From positions 18,722,066-18,786,065 of the forward strand of contig OY776124.1 in NCBI GenBank assembly GCA_963675135.1: DNA of 64,000 nt. Direction: 5' to 3'. The notes below the pieces were generated by a model. That model was not told the origin of the DNA. It saw only the letters and a list, made by a program, of their open reading frames with translations, and did no database searches. Shown piece after piece: positions 10,641 to 21,806 of the stretch (position 1 is the stretch's first letter; the number at the start of each line of letters is the position of its first letter). This stretch comes from Galeopsis tetrahit. Its lineage: Eukaryota > Streptophyta > Magnoliopsida > Lamiales > Lamiaceae. The translations under genes were made by a program, and so were the position numbers.

Positions 10641-11510
10641 CAATACCCCAATTTCAGCTCCCAACTATGTAATTCAAAATAATTTTTTTCCAAAGAACAA
10701 ATATAAAAAAAAATACCCATGAAAAATAAATCATTCAACACATTAAGGCTTAAACTCAATCAATTAGTGTAAAAAAATAACACTTTTCAAAAAAAAAAAT
10801 CAAAAATTGTACTAACTCTAGAAAAAAGAACAATATCTTGGCAAAAAAATCGAAGGGAAGTAAAAAATTCAACAAAAATTTTCGGACATGGATAAAAAAT
10901 CTAAAAATAGAAATTCGGGGAAATGTTTCGAAGAAGAGCAAAAAAAAATTTTTTTTTTTTTTTTTGAAAACAAAACTTATAGATAGGCGAAGACGGAGGA
11001 GACTGGAATAGCAGGGATATGGACGAGGCGGTGCAAGGAGATGGACTACGGCGGGGGCGGTGAAGGCAAAGGAGTTGCATTTCACTGTGGAGATCGACGA
11101 CGGGGCGAACGACAAAAACAAGGAGTGGTGCGAACGAGTGGAGTGGCAACGACGAAACGCGGAGGTGCGGCGACGGCAAAGGGGTGCGAACAGGCGGCGG
11201 CAAAACAACAAACTTGTAGGTTTTTCAACGTCGACGATGCCTTCTTCTTGAAACAGTGGCGACACGAGGAAAGAGAGGCGACGACGGCGACGCGAGGGAG
11301 GAAGGAGGCATGACAGTTGAGGAAGAGTGGAAGATAATTTGTGGGTGTACCGTGTAAACGCGAAAATGAAGGAGGAGGGAGGCTGATAGTGATAAAATTA
11401 GGATTTAGAGTGAGAAGGGTATTTTATATTTTTCATGGGAAGTGTACTCATCTTAGGGTGGGTGTAGTAAACAAATAGGTGTCCTCAAAAACTCCATGTG
11501 TGCATAACCG
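10641..11510. other. Possible non-autonomous TIR element with GC-rich core; one end recognised
   Basis: The right end, read inward on the minus strand (about 11510), is 'ggccacggttatgcacacatggag ... gaggacacc'. This resembles the left end of the element at 14753 (gggcgcggttaaagacac ... gaggacaccc). The core at 10985-11340 is GC-rich with CGGCGA repeats. No matching left end was found, so it may be truncated. The open frames here on both strands are low-complexity. Confidence 0.35.
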
Positions 11511-11768
11511 TGGCCTAAAGCAATTAGGCCTTGGGTTGAGCAAATGGGCTAAACATTTTTTACCTTTTTCCTTTTTTTCTTATTTTGCTCTCGATTTTAA
11601 TTTTTTCGTTGGCTTCAATAAAAATTAGGTAGGTATATTTACTCCTACAAAATACACAAAAACAACACATTCCTCTATATCAAGTGAAATTATTCAAAAT
11701 TGAACTATAAAAACATAAAATTAAGATCAAGATGTGTCATAAAAATATGTAAATTCTACCATAATCAA
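11511..11768. other. Noncoding spacer
   Basis: AT-rich; no gene, repeat or RNA recognised. Confidence 0.4.
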
Positions 11769-12522
11769 CCATTTTTCAATAGACACCTTTTTGGTCTTTT
11801 CACTATTTTTATAGTATAACACTTGTGTGAAATATTTCACACATGAAATAGTCTAATTATGGCATTATAAAAAAAAACCGCGGGTCAAAAGTCTGGATCT
11901 GGGTCGCTCAAAAATTTACGGATCGCAAGGAGGTGGTTTATTACATGACCAATATATTGTTACTACAAGGTGAAAATATTATTACTACAAACCAAAAGTT
12001 TATTACTACATGTCAAAAAATATGATAATTCACTCAAAAAATTAAGTGTGCAGAATATTTTTGGACTTGTAGTAGTATGTTTTTTGCCTTGTAGTGAAAA
12101 TATTTTGGTCATGTAGTAAAACAATATTTGAAAGTGAAAAAATATATACTTTTTAATTAAGTTTGATCTGTGTTGAATCGTGTTGACCCGAGTTTGACCC
12201 ACAAATTTTTACCTCAAATTTACCTTAATTATTTATATTTCATGTATGAAATATTTCATATAAATTTTTTTTTTTAATTTTTATAATGCTTGTCATTTTG
12301 TATATTTTTTTTCAAATATTTTAATTTTACCCTTATTCATTTATCACAATATTTTTATTTTACTATTTTTCAGGATTTTTTTTATTGGGTCTCATATTAA
12401 AAATACCAAAGTGTCCCAAAATTAACTAAACTATTCTTATCATTAAGATGGGTATTATAAATTATAACCTAATTTTGTTATAAAAAGTAAAAAAAAGACA
12501 TCTATTAAAAAATGGGGGAGTA
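11769..12522. repeat. Foldback (MITE-like) sequence
   Basis: The left end 'catttttcaatagacaccttttt' pairs with the complement of 'agacatctattaaaaaatg' at 12497-12515. Inside, 'actacatgaccaa' (about 11943) and 'ttggtcatgtagta' (about 12105) form a second inverted pair, and palindromes gtgtgaaatatttcacac (11826) and atgaaatatttcat (12245) lie near the two ends. No clear target-site duplication is seen, so the limits are approximate. Confidence 0.45.
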
Positions 12523-13120
12523 AAAAATTTATGTTGCAGAGTGATTCTATCTTAATGTTTGAGTTCTTGTGAAATTGCTTGCTCTAGAAAAATTCCGATC
12601 CCGTAACCTTATCTATACTCTTTTGGATTTATAAGATCTTTGAAAATCTTTTCATTGTAGAAAAAGACTCATCAACCTCTATTTTGGTGAATGGGACAAT
12701 GCCAATTTAAATCTTTTAGACAATCTTGCATGCAAATGAGCCATGCAATCCATACTCTGTTGTTGATCTTTTGTCTCTATCTTAACGTGTATAAGACAAA
12801 AACTTGTGTGAGACCATTTTATGAATCTCATTTCATGAGGCGGGTCCATTAGACCTACATTCTAGATATTTGGGATGTACAACCCATTTTAGATTTTCTA
12901 GATTTAAGTTCACCAAATGCGGCTTAATGTATTTTTATGGCCCACACTTAAAAAGTGATAATGTGTTTAACAAAAGTTACTATCACTTTTTATATAAATA
13001 TTGCCACTTCTTAATTTCGAGTTAATGAATGAGATTTTATATTTGTGGACATAATTATCTTTACTAATTGTATCCATTTTTTTTTTGAGTTAATTATCAT
13101 TTTTTCTTGAAAGAATATTA
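12523..13120. other. Noncoding DNA with 'aaaaagtgataatg' repeat motifs
   Basis: No gene. 'cttgtgtgagacc' (12803) and 'aaaaagtgataatgt ... atcactttttatataaatattg' (about 12950-13010) recur on the far side of the gypsy insertion (54500-54650: 'cttttgtgagaccgtctcac', 'atcactttttacataaatattg'). The gypsy element therefore landed in or beside a repeat of this type. Confidence 0.4.
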
Positions 13121-13355
13121 CTCCCTCCGTCCACGAAAAGTTTGCGGGGAATTTTGGACACATGGTTTAAGAAAAAAGTGTAATGATGAGAGTGTTGAGG
13201 GGTAATTTTGTAAACTTTTATATATAAAGTAAATAAAGTAGGTGAATTGAGTGTATGGTGGGTTCCAAAAATAATGACATGAAGGGTAAATATGTGTATA
13301 TTAATTGTGAGGGTGGAGATTGTGATGGTTATTTCTATTTTGGGGTATGCAAACT
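13121..13355. mobile_element. Decayed Stowaway-type MITE, right terminus lost
   Basis: Begins TA-CTCCCTCCGTCCACG at 13119-13121. The subterminal 'agtttgcgggg' at the left is answered by its inverted counterpart 'ggggtatgcaaact' at 13342-13355, but the expected final CGGACGGAGGGAG is missing. Confidence 0.65.
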
Positions 13356-13431
13356 ATATAAAAAGTGACAATGTTTATTTAAAAAGTGATAATGTTTAAG
13401 TTTAAAGTGATAAATTCTTTAACAAAAGTGG

Positions 13432-14331
13432 TGATGCGTCAAAAAAGAGCACGCAACGGGTGAGGCAGTTACTAACCTTGCGTTAAGATTACGTAAACAC
13501 CTCGTCTTCTAAAGATGCACTTCTTCGTCTCCAAAAGACCTCGAAGGACCTGCAAAAACCCTGTCCGAGGGGTCCCCGACGTTGGGCCTCCGACGCTCAA
13601 GTCAGTAAAGTGGCCAGAAAATGGCAATGAAGGAGATTCCTCGTATATATGCAACTCAATTATAGCTCGAAATAATTAAGGTCGAAGGAAACAAGTTTCA
13701 AGGTGGTTGAGCTGGGATTCAGCTTTACCAGCCTCGCCGGAAAGAATGTCAGGGTATTTTCCGGTGGGACACTGTATATTTAGGTAGTTTTTAGTGTGTA
13801 AGTGGTCGTGTCCGGAAATAATAAGTAAAGACGCGTATAAATAGTACCTCTTAGGGGAAGGGTTATCCACTTTCCCTTTTCTCTGAACTTACCACCTTGT
13901 GGGTTAAATCCATGATTTATTTCCTCCTTCCCAAGCTTGAGAACCACGGAGATGGGGATAGTGGGCGAGATAATCTCGCCTATAAGTCACTCATGCTGCC
14001 CAGTCAAAGCAAGAGGCGCAAGTTTCGGGATTTCGGACCTCGAGGCCCTGGAGGTCTCCGAGCTCCTCAACTCCAAATAGCGAAGATTCAGGCTTTGACC
14101 CAACTGTTTTGCTATGAAGGTGGAAGGGCTTTTGACTCCTTCTTTGTGGGGCTGATCCAGCCCATTTGGCCTGTCTCTTGTATAATTTGGGCCTACTTTG
14201 GGCCTAATTCAATATCTTAGAGGCCCAACATCAATATAATAATAAAAGATAAATATATGATTAGTTTAAATACAATTCGAATAGGGGCCACGTGTCAATA
14301 TATGATTAGACGATACATTTTATCCATATCA
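13432..14331 (-). repeat. 3' LTR of the gypsy element (900 bp)
   Basis: Runs from TGATGCGTC to ATATCA. On the minus strand it is preceded by a purine-rich tract (complement of accactccccctact, 14332-14346). It is the intact version of the right LTR: at 14013-14060 it has 19 bp where the other LTR carries an RPL27a piece, and at 14241 it has the empty site of the MITE found in the other LTR. A TATAAATA at 13836 lies on the plus strand, antisense to the element. Confidence 0.85.
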
Positions 14332-14490
14332 ACCACTCCCCCTACTCTCATGAAGTGGGTTACACTCGTGAGAGTAGGAAATGAATGTGTCGATTAATTT
14401 TCATACCTCCCATACCTACAGGGTCTGGGGGCCTGAAGCTTTCTTTCCAACCGTTTCCGAGAGCTCGGCGTGAGGCTCTTCATATTTGTG
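14332..14490 (-). other. Gypsy polypurine tract and 3' noncoding region (outer part)
   Basis: Minus-strand purine run next to the LTR (14332-14346). The rest is noncoding and continues across the hAT insertion at 44276. Confidence 0.6.
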
Positions 14491-15364
14491 TAGGGTTGTC
14501 AAATGGGCCGGGCTAGCTCGGTACCGGCCCACCGGGCTAATGCATTTTGTCGGGCTGGGCTAGCCCGGCCCGAATGGTATCGGGCCTATAAATCTCTGGC
14601 CCAGCCTGGCCCTCGTCGGGCTGCCGGGCCATCGGGCCATTTTAGCTCGTTTTTTTTAATAATTAAAAAACATATTAATATTTAATTTTTAATTGAATCC
14701 AGCCCATGTATCAACTTTTTTCAATGGTCCAATTTTATTAGTATTAAGTAAAGGGCGCGGTTAAAGACACACACCGACCTATTGAGGACACCCACTCGAT
14801 GAGTACACACACCGTAAAATGAGGACAAGATGAGGACACCCACGTGGAAAGCCCAAAAATACCCTTAACCTACATAAAACCCTAGTTCTATACATTCATT
14901 CCAAAAAAAAATGGGTACACCCACCCCCCTCTTTTCCTCCGCCCCTCTCCCTCCCCTTCTTCCCCCATCCACCACATCGCGGCACCCCTTCCGCCCCTCC
15001 ACCCTCGCTGCTGCCTAAAGAAGGACGCGATCGTCGTCTCCCTCCTCCTAGAGACGCGGCCCCTCGCAACCCTTCTCCCTCTCGCGTCGCGGCCTCCTCT
15101 CTCGCCCTCGCGCCACCGCTGCAAGAAGGATGCGGCCGCCGTCTCCCTCCTCCTAGAGACGCGGCCGCTCGCATCCCACCTCTCTATCGCACCGCCACCG
15201 CGGCTTCCTCTCTCAACCTCGCGCCGCCGCCGCGGCCTCTTGTCTCGCCCTCCTCTCAGAGACGCCGCCCCTTCCAGAAACGCCGCCCGTTCGCCACACA
15301 ATTTCTCCCCTCGCCGCTCGTTTTAGGTAAGATTCGGATTTTGGAAAATTTTAGAAAAATTAGG

Positions 15365-15740
15365 GTTTTTAGAAGTTCGAGAAAAAAATTCGAACATATT
15401 GAGTTTGTTTTGGAAAAAAATCGAACAATTAGTGTTTGTTTTGGAAAAACTTTCGAACATTTTGTGTTTGTTTTGGAATATATTTCAAACAAGATGTTCG
15501 ATTTTTTTTTTTGGAAAAAATTTCGAACATTTTGTGTTTGTTTTGGAAAAAAATTCGAACATGTTGTGTTTGTTTTGGAAATTATTTCGAACAAAATGTT
15601 CGATTTTTTTTTTCGGACAGATTTAAGTTGTTTAGGTATTTTTTTCAAACATATTGCTTTTGTTCATTAAAATTTTTCGGACATGTTAACTTTGTTTTGA
15701 TAAAAATTTCGAACATTTTAAGAATTTTTTTAATCAAACA
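15365..15740. repeat. Minisatellite of about 30-bp units ('tttcgaacattttgtgtttg')
   Basis: At least ten degenerate units of the type 'ttcgaacat.ttg.gtttgttttggaaaaaa' follow one another. Long open frames on both strands across it (15256-15747) come from the repeat and are not genes. Confidence 0.8.
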
Positions 15741-15790
15741 GTTTTGAGTTTTTTTTTCATTTAATCTCCATGTAAAAATGGTATGGTTGG

Positions 15791-17291
15791 TGTTGGTGCC
15801 AAAGTTGAGTTAAGATTGAGTAAGCTAGTAAAAGTCTAGAGGGGAGGGGTGAATAGACTTTTAAAAATCTTTCAAAATATCAGAATATGCAATGCGGAAT
15901 TTAGTCTTCTTATGTACTGTACTGTGCTTACTCAGCTCAGATCAGTACTTTCAAAGCAATATGGGCCTTACTAGTTTATACTCAACTTTTCTTTAGATCT
16001 TTATCTTTGTTAATTCTTAATGTTCTTAGTTAAACAATTCAAACAAATATCAAACAGAAAATGTAAAGAACACAGAATTTTATAGTGGTTCGACAAATGT
16101 CTACATCCACTCTCACAATCCCAGTTGTGATGTTTTATTAACTCTTCCTTCTTGAGTTTCTTGTGGCTTAAAGTCCCAAGATTAAGACTTTGATCTTATC
16201 GATTATACCTCCAGGTATATCTTCGATCTACTAGTAATTCTACAAGTAACTAGCACATTTGTTTTACAAAATACAAACTTAAAACTTGAAAAGTAAAACT
16301 TCTCTTTGAATAGTCTTTGAGTCTTCTCTTCAATTCAGTGGCTCTTCTCTTCTTTAATCTCCTTCAACTCTGTGAGTTCTTCTTGTGCTATGTAGACTTA
16401 GATTGCTTGTGAATGCTTTAAGATCAGTAGTCTTAGCAGTAGGAGATCACACAGTATTTATAGAACTTAGTATGACAGTTAGCAGTTTGTGAACTAACTC
16501 TCAACTAACTCTAAAACTGTTTTTGTAACTTCTTCTTGTAACCGACTTTGTAACTTCCTTCAACTTCCAAGTCAGCATATCTTCAATATATCTTCAGTTA
16601 CACTGTAAATAAGTTTTCCAAACTTATTCTTCAATCATACTAACTCAGCACAGTAAACTACTCTTCTTAGTTTTACTGTTCTTAGTCAGTAAGCACAGTT
16701 CTCCAAAACTGTTCTGTACTTCTTCAGATTTCTTCTAAGCTTATCTTCAACTCTTCTTGAAGTCTTCTTATTCTGAAGTAGTCTTCTGAGTCTTCATAGT
16801 CTTAGGATCTTCATCTAATCTAGTGTTCTAAACTACTGTTCTGAACTTTTACAATGCTGATTACAATAAAATACAACTTTACATATATAAAACCTATCTA
16901 TACATCAACTGAACTATATACAGATGAGTATAATTAAGTCCTATACTATAAGCTGTCTATACAATACAAAACATCAGCTTAGTTCCTAACAGTTCATATA
17001 TCAGACCAGTAAACACAATAAGATCAGTAAACACCTAAGATCAGTAACTTACATATAAAATCAGTAAGCATATAAGATCAGTAAGTATATAAGATCAGTA
17101 ACTCAGATTCAAATATCTCATATAAGATCAGTAAACTTATTCTCAGTTTCCACACTAAGATCAGTAAACTTATTCTCTATAGAACTTTTATATCAACATA
17201 CAAACACATATACCATTATCCTCAAGTTGCTTTTGGTCATCAAAACATACACATCAATTAGAACATTGTTTCACAGATTCATATCCCAACA
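15791..17291 (-). repeat. 3' LTR of the outer copia (1501 bp)
   Basis: A 17-bp unit (agtatataagatcagta, about 17082-17098) is extra relative to the 5' LTR and arises within a GATCAGTA repeat tract (16990-17170). The minus-strand TATA box (complement of tatttata) is at 16455-16462. The first bases carry tgttggtgcc where the other LTRs have tgttggtccc. Confidence 0.9.
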
Positions 17292-17511
17292 ATTTCCCCC
17301 TTTTTGATGAAGCCAAAACCACTTGAAATGCAATCAGATTAGTAGTTTAAGATATATGTTTGATCATACTCAGTTCATCAATTTCAACATCAGAATATTT
17401 CCACATAAACCAAATATTACATATACATCACATAATAAAAAAAAAACATCAACATGAAGAAAATAAAGATAAGGTTAAGAAGTGTTATCTTGTGTGCTTA
17501 GTCCTTCATCT
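17292..17511 (-). other. PPT and 3' noncoding region of the outer copia
   Basis: The complement of cccccttttt (17296-17305) is the polypurine tract, directly next to the LTR. The remainder is AT-rich 3' UTR after ORF3. Confidence 0.7.
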
Positions 17512-20500
17512 TCAGTCTTCATTTGGTATCCTGAATGCCAAATACATCCGGTTCTTGATTTCCAACATGTGCTTGTGATCTGTAATACCTTCATCTTGAA
17601 TGATTTTTGAAATGATATTTCCAACCTCTTTCAGATCAGGTTCTCCATTCTCTAATCTTGGAGGTTCCCATACTGGTTCTTGAGGACACAATATCTGAAT
17701 GTGTGCACCAGCAGTTAGCAACAAAACATCTTCCCAGAAGATTCTTGCAACATTCAGCATAAAGTCTTCAAAATCAGCATACTCATCCTCTTTAGTAGGA
17801 TGATCACCAAACTTCTTCACAATGAAGTTTGCAATTTGCCACTTCTTCTTAAGATTATTCCAGTATTCCAAATGTTCATCATCAATAACAAATTCTATGT
17901 AATTCTCATTCAGAGTACCAACAGCAGACTTAGATTTCATTTTCCTCTTCAATGCAGCAACTCGATTATCAAATTTCTTCCTAGCTGCTTCTGCATCTTT
18001 CAACTTTTTTTTCCTAATCTGCTCATCAGCTTTCCTTTTCTCAATCAATTCAGCTTTCTTCTTAGCAAGCAACTCATTATTCTTCTCAATAGCTTCAGCC
18101 ATCTTCTCATCACTTGGCCTACTATCAGCAACAACATGCTTCAGCTTACTCTTAGACCTGGTAACTCTCACAGACTCTTCAGCTTTTTCTTCATCTTCAC
18201 TCAATACTAACTTCCTTTTCCTTTTTCCAGATGAAGATTCAGCAATGTTCTTTTCAACAATTGCTATGATTTGAGTTTCAGCAGCTTTTTGAGTTTCTGC
18301 TTCAGAAGATTTTCCATGTCTTCTGAGATCAGCAATATTCTTCTTCAAACTAATGATCTCTTCTTTCAGATCATCCATACTCTCTTTAAGTTCATCTTGA
18401 CTGACAACTAATTGAGCTTGCTGAGTTTGAGTTTGCTCCATGACCTTCATAACCTTAACTTCCCCCTTTTTGGCTTCATCCTGCCATTCTTTCAAGGGTG
18501 TGATGAGCAACTCAACTTTCCTTTGCAAATCAGCAGACAATTTATTTTCTTGCAATGTATGCAGATCATAGACTTTGGACATTGTGTGATTTATCACTTG
18601 CTCATATGAACTTGTAGCACATAACTTTTCCAATTTCTCAGTAGCTTCCTGAAATTGAATCAAAGTTGCTTCCAGCTTACTTTGCAATTCTGCATTAAGC
18701 TTCTTCAACATCTCAAAGCTTGAGCTATCTGGAACAGGATCAGCAGGAACAGGTCTTACTGTCTCTTGAACATCATTCAGCACAGTATTTTGATCAACCT
18801 CAATTGGTGTACTATCTAACCCATCAGTACCCAATGTTTGTTCCTCTATGACTACAGTTTCTTCAATTACAACTGTGTTCTCAAACACCTCAGTTGCATT
18901 GGTATCAGCTTCATAGTCAGCTTCCATATCAGCTTGATTATTAAATTCTTCAGCACCAATATCCTCAGCACCCAAATTGACATCAGAATCAACATGAGTC
19001 TCAGCAGGGTTAACCATAGAGTATTTACATCCTGTTAATCTTTCAATCAACTGAATAACAGAATCCAATGTAAACAAGTCTGAACAATTTTGAACACCTG
19101 CAGCTTCTCTCTGCTCTTGTTCCCAATCATGAAAAACAGATAAACCTCCCATGCCTTCTGCTACAAGTAACAATTCTTTCAAACCAATCCTTCTAAGATA
19201 TACCCAAGTACCTATCCTTAGAAGTTGTTCAAACACCATAGAACTGTCATCTAATCCATGAAAACATTTTAGAAGCGCATTCCTCAGTTTAAACCTAATC
19301 CTCTCTTCCTTGTCACAAATAGGATAGTCCATCAAAAACACTGAATGGGGTTGAATAACCTCAGTTTCTGGAGATGAGGAGATTTCAATAGGTTCAGAAG
19401 AAGGTTTATGTTCATGCTCAGTAGATTGATCATGAACTAGTTCAGGAGAAAAATGAGTAGCAGGAATATGTTGAGGACTAGAATGGGGAGTGGTATGAAA
19501 AGAAGTGTTCTGAATGGGTGAGGGTAGAGTGTTCTGTCTAATAGGAGAGTAGTGTACTGACTCCTCAGAACAGGTTGAAACTCGATCAGTGGGTTGAGTT
19601 TGAAATGGAACAGAATTTGGGGTAGAATCAAGAATTTCCCTAGGTCTAGAAGAACTAACCTCAAAATCATCAGAGCTGCTTCTCTCAACAGTTTCAAGAA
19701 ATCTGACTGTGTGCTCTGCTGAGGCTTTTGCAGACCTCCCTCTTCTTAATCCAGAACTCATATGATCATGCTTTGCCTTGGTTCTTTTCTCTGGTTGATC
19801 ATCATCTGATTTGTACATAGAAGCACCAGATTCTTGAGCTTCTAGTTCTTGAAGAGGTAGCACCAAAGGATTCTCTTGTTCATAACGCACATATTCCTTT
19901 TTCATCAAGAATTTCCCTTGATGAAACTTCTTGGGATTACTCCAGTATGCTTTCTTAACAACAATCTGAGGCAACAGAATGCTCAGCTTGTTCCCGAACC
20001 CTAATTTTGATTTGATTGAAAAATCTTCGGAGTCGTTATCGAACATAATCTTCTCCTTTTCGCTTAAAAGTCGTTCCAGAAAGAAACCTTGCCAATCACC
20101 TTGAACACGGTCAATTATTGCTGCCATTATGCGAATTTTCAGATTTGATAGAGCGTCTTGACTATGATGTTGCCCTAACAAACACTTTCCAGCAATATCC
20201 ATCAAGAATTGAAGACCAGTAGGTAATACGGCTTTCTTCAAGTTGTTTAGAGTGTCTGGTTCCTCATTTGTCCATCTACCAACACACTCTTTTTCTTCAC
20301 CGGCTTTGTAATTCAGGATATCAACAGGTCCTTGTGGTAAATCCAACATAACCTCAAGAATTTCTCGAGTTATTTCGACCTTGTGTCCGGACAGCGTTGA
20401 ACGAACACCATTGGTATCACCTTCTAGCTGGAAAAAGAATTCCACTGCTTCAGGTTCATACACATTGAGAGGGTATGATTCCAAGAATTTCCTGAGACCG

Positions 20501-20661
20501 CATTCTTCGCACATAGTTAAAACAGCTTGATTCTCTGGACAATGCCGACCATTAAAGTAGACAGCGTTCTCTACAAAAATGTCTTTCTCGCGCATCCAAA
20601 ATCCAGAATCAAATGTTCCAATAACTTCATTAGATTCGCTTAGAACATTAACAATAACCAT
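17512..20661 (-). CDS. ORF3 protein of the outer copia (about 1049 aa), function unknown
   Basis: This long intact frame follows pol in the same orientation. The ATG at 20661-20659 is chosen because it aligns with the start of the inner copy; an in-frame ATG 26 codons upstream also exists. The N-terminal 270 residues look globular and are best conserved (TFDSGFWM, FVENAVYFNGRH, MCEECGLRKFLES, FLMDIAGKCLLGQ). A Ser/Pro-rich, low-complexity middle follows, then a coiled coil (FEMLKKLNAELQSKLEATL), a basic KRKRKLVLS patch that could be a nuclear signal, a Lys/Glu-rich helix, and a conserved C-terminal 120 residues. No transmembrane segment or signal peptide is seen, which argues against an envelope protein. 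It is about 70 percent identical to the inner copy, far less than gag-pol. Confidence 0.8.
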   Translation of the reverse strand: MVIVNVLSESNEVIGTFDSGFWMREKDIFVENAVYFNGRHCPENQAVLTMCEECGLRKFLESYPLNVYEPEAVEFFFQLEGDTNGVRSTLSGHKVEITREILEVMLDLPQGPVDILNYKAGEEKECVGRWTNEEPDTLNNLKKAVLPTGLQFLMDIAGKCLLGQHHSQDALSNLKIRIMAAIIDRVQGDWQGFFLERLLSEKEKIMFDNDSEDFSIKSKLGFGNKLSILLPQIVVKKAYWSNPKKFHQGKFLMKKEYVRYEQENPLVLPLQELEAQESGASMYKSDDDQPEKRTKAKHDHMSSGLRRGRSAKASAEHTVRFLETVERSSSDDFEVSSSRPREILDSTPNSVPFQTQPTDRVSTCSEESVHYSPIRQNTLPSPIQNTSFHTTPHSSPQHIPATHFSPELVHDQSTEHEHKPSSEPIEISSSPETEVIQPHSVFLMDYPICDKEERIRFKLRNALLKCFHGLDDSSMVFEQLLRIGTWVYLRRIGLKELLLVAEGMGGLSVFHDWEQEQREAAGVQNCSDLFTLDSVIQLIERLTGCKYSMVNPAETHVDSDVNLGAEDIGAEEFNNQADMEADYEADTNATEVFENTVVIEETVVIEEQTLGTDGLDSTPIEVDQNTVLNDVQETVRPVPADPVPDSSSFEMLKKLNAELQSKLEATLIQFQEATEKLEKLCATSSYEQVINHTMSKVYDLHTLQENKLSADLQRKVELLITPLKEWQDEAKKGEVKVMKVMEQTQTQQAQLVVSQDELKESMDDLKEEIISLKKNIADLRRHGKSSEAETQKAAETQIIAIVEKNIAESSSGKRKRKLVLSEDEEKAEESVRVTRSKSKLKHVVADSRPSDEKMAEAIEKNNELLAKKKAELIEKRKADEQIRKKKLKDAEAARKKFDNRVAALKRKMKSKSAVGTLNENYIEFVIDDEHLEYWNNLKKKWQIANFIVKKFGDHPTKEDEYADFEDFMLNVARIFWEDVLLLTAGAHIQILCPQEPVWEPPRLENGEPDLKEVGNIISKIIQDEGITDHKHMLEIKNRMYLAFRIPNED

Positions 20662-21806
20662 TTGTAGAAGTGTAGAAGAAAGAGTAATGTTTGAGTGATG
20701 AAATTTCCAGAAATGATTTCGTAAGGAAGAAGATGACAAGTGATCGTGTTTGATAAATTCAAAACCAATCTAGGGCGTGGATTGAGTTTATTTTCACGAT
20801 GAATGGTTACGATTAAATCTCGAAATTCGTGAAACAAAAAAACTGTTCATATTCGAATACCATTCTTATTTCTTGGAGCCATTTTGTGTTTGATAAATAC
20901 ACCACAGTAGTTAGGTTAAAAATAGAGGAGTGTACTAATCATCTCTATTAGTAATCTTAAAAGACTGTTCTGATGCATATCAGCACAGTAGGTTTCAGAA
21001 ATAATTCACTTCATTTTCTTGCCTTTTAAAATATTAATATGTACTTATCTGGATCAGCTGAGTACTGTGATCAGCTGAGTAACCTTTTGAGCATCAGATC
21101 AGTTGTTGGGTCAGCACAGTAGTACTCAGATCAGTTCCCAACTTCCCTGATTTCATCTTTTTGATATCAGCACAGTAATCCTCAGATCAGTACTGTGACA
21201 GATCATTTTTCTTCTGTAGTCAGATTAGTAGTAATCAAATCTTTCTGTAGACAGATTATTAGTAGTCAGATCAGTTCTGTAGAATAATTGAATTTGTAGT
21301 CAGATCAGTTCTGTAGACAAAGAAACTTTGTAATCAGAACAGGTCTGTAGACTAATATAGTCTGTAATCAGATCAGATTTGTAGACTTTTAAATCTGTAA
21401 TCAGATCAGTTCCCCCTTCAATGGAGAATTCCTCTTCTGTGCCTGTTTCACCTTGGTAGAAGTGTCAGTTTATGGGTTATAAGTGAAAACAGTACAGATT
21501 AGTAACAATATGTTTAATTTAATGATCACATCAAGGTTTATACTAAAGTGACTTAGTGTTCTGAGTCAACAAAATGATCTTTAAGAAATCACAGATTCCC
21601 CCTTAATGTATGTTCTCAGTGTCCCTCAGCTTTACCAGCTTCCTCATCGGGATGAAGGTCACTTTAGTAACCTTGTTACCTGTTTTGAGTGTAGTGATCT
21701 GACATAGGGTTGTCTCTTCTGAATCTTGAGTTTTGATGTACTTCTCTTAGTTTCTGCTTCATATTCTTCTTGGTATAAGATCAGTACCTGAAATGTTAGC
21801 ACAGTT
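20662..21806 (-). other. Noncoding region between pol and ORF3 of the outer copia, rich in GATCAG words
   Basis: No ORF. 'agatcagt' or 'cagatcagtt' recurs many times between about 20990 and 21420. The counterpart in the inner copy is 35181-36442. It probably contains the promoter, splice or leader signals for ORF3; I cannot identify them. Confidence 0.55.

Noticed and set aside
10756..11313. Overlapping open frames on both strands
   Set aside because: Compositional artefacts of a CGGCGA-rich segment joined to A/T runs; the frames on opposite strands exclude each other.
13897..14220. 107-codon frame in the gypsy 3' LTR as a gene
   Set aside because: It corresponds to the LTR part of the chimeric ORF and has no domain or conservation beyond LTR pairing.
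14888..15301. Gly/Arg-rich open frame of 137 codons
   Set aside because: C/T-biased spacer of a TIR element, with internal duplication of 'ctcctcctagagacgcggcc'; no known domain.
15256..15747. Several overlapping open frames of 75-130 codons
   Set aside because: They are translations of the 'tttcgaacat' minisatellite on both strands.
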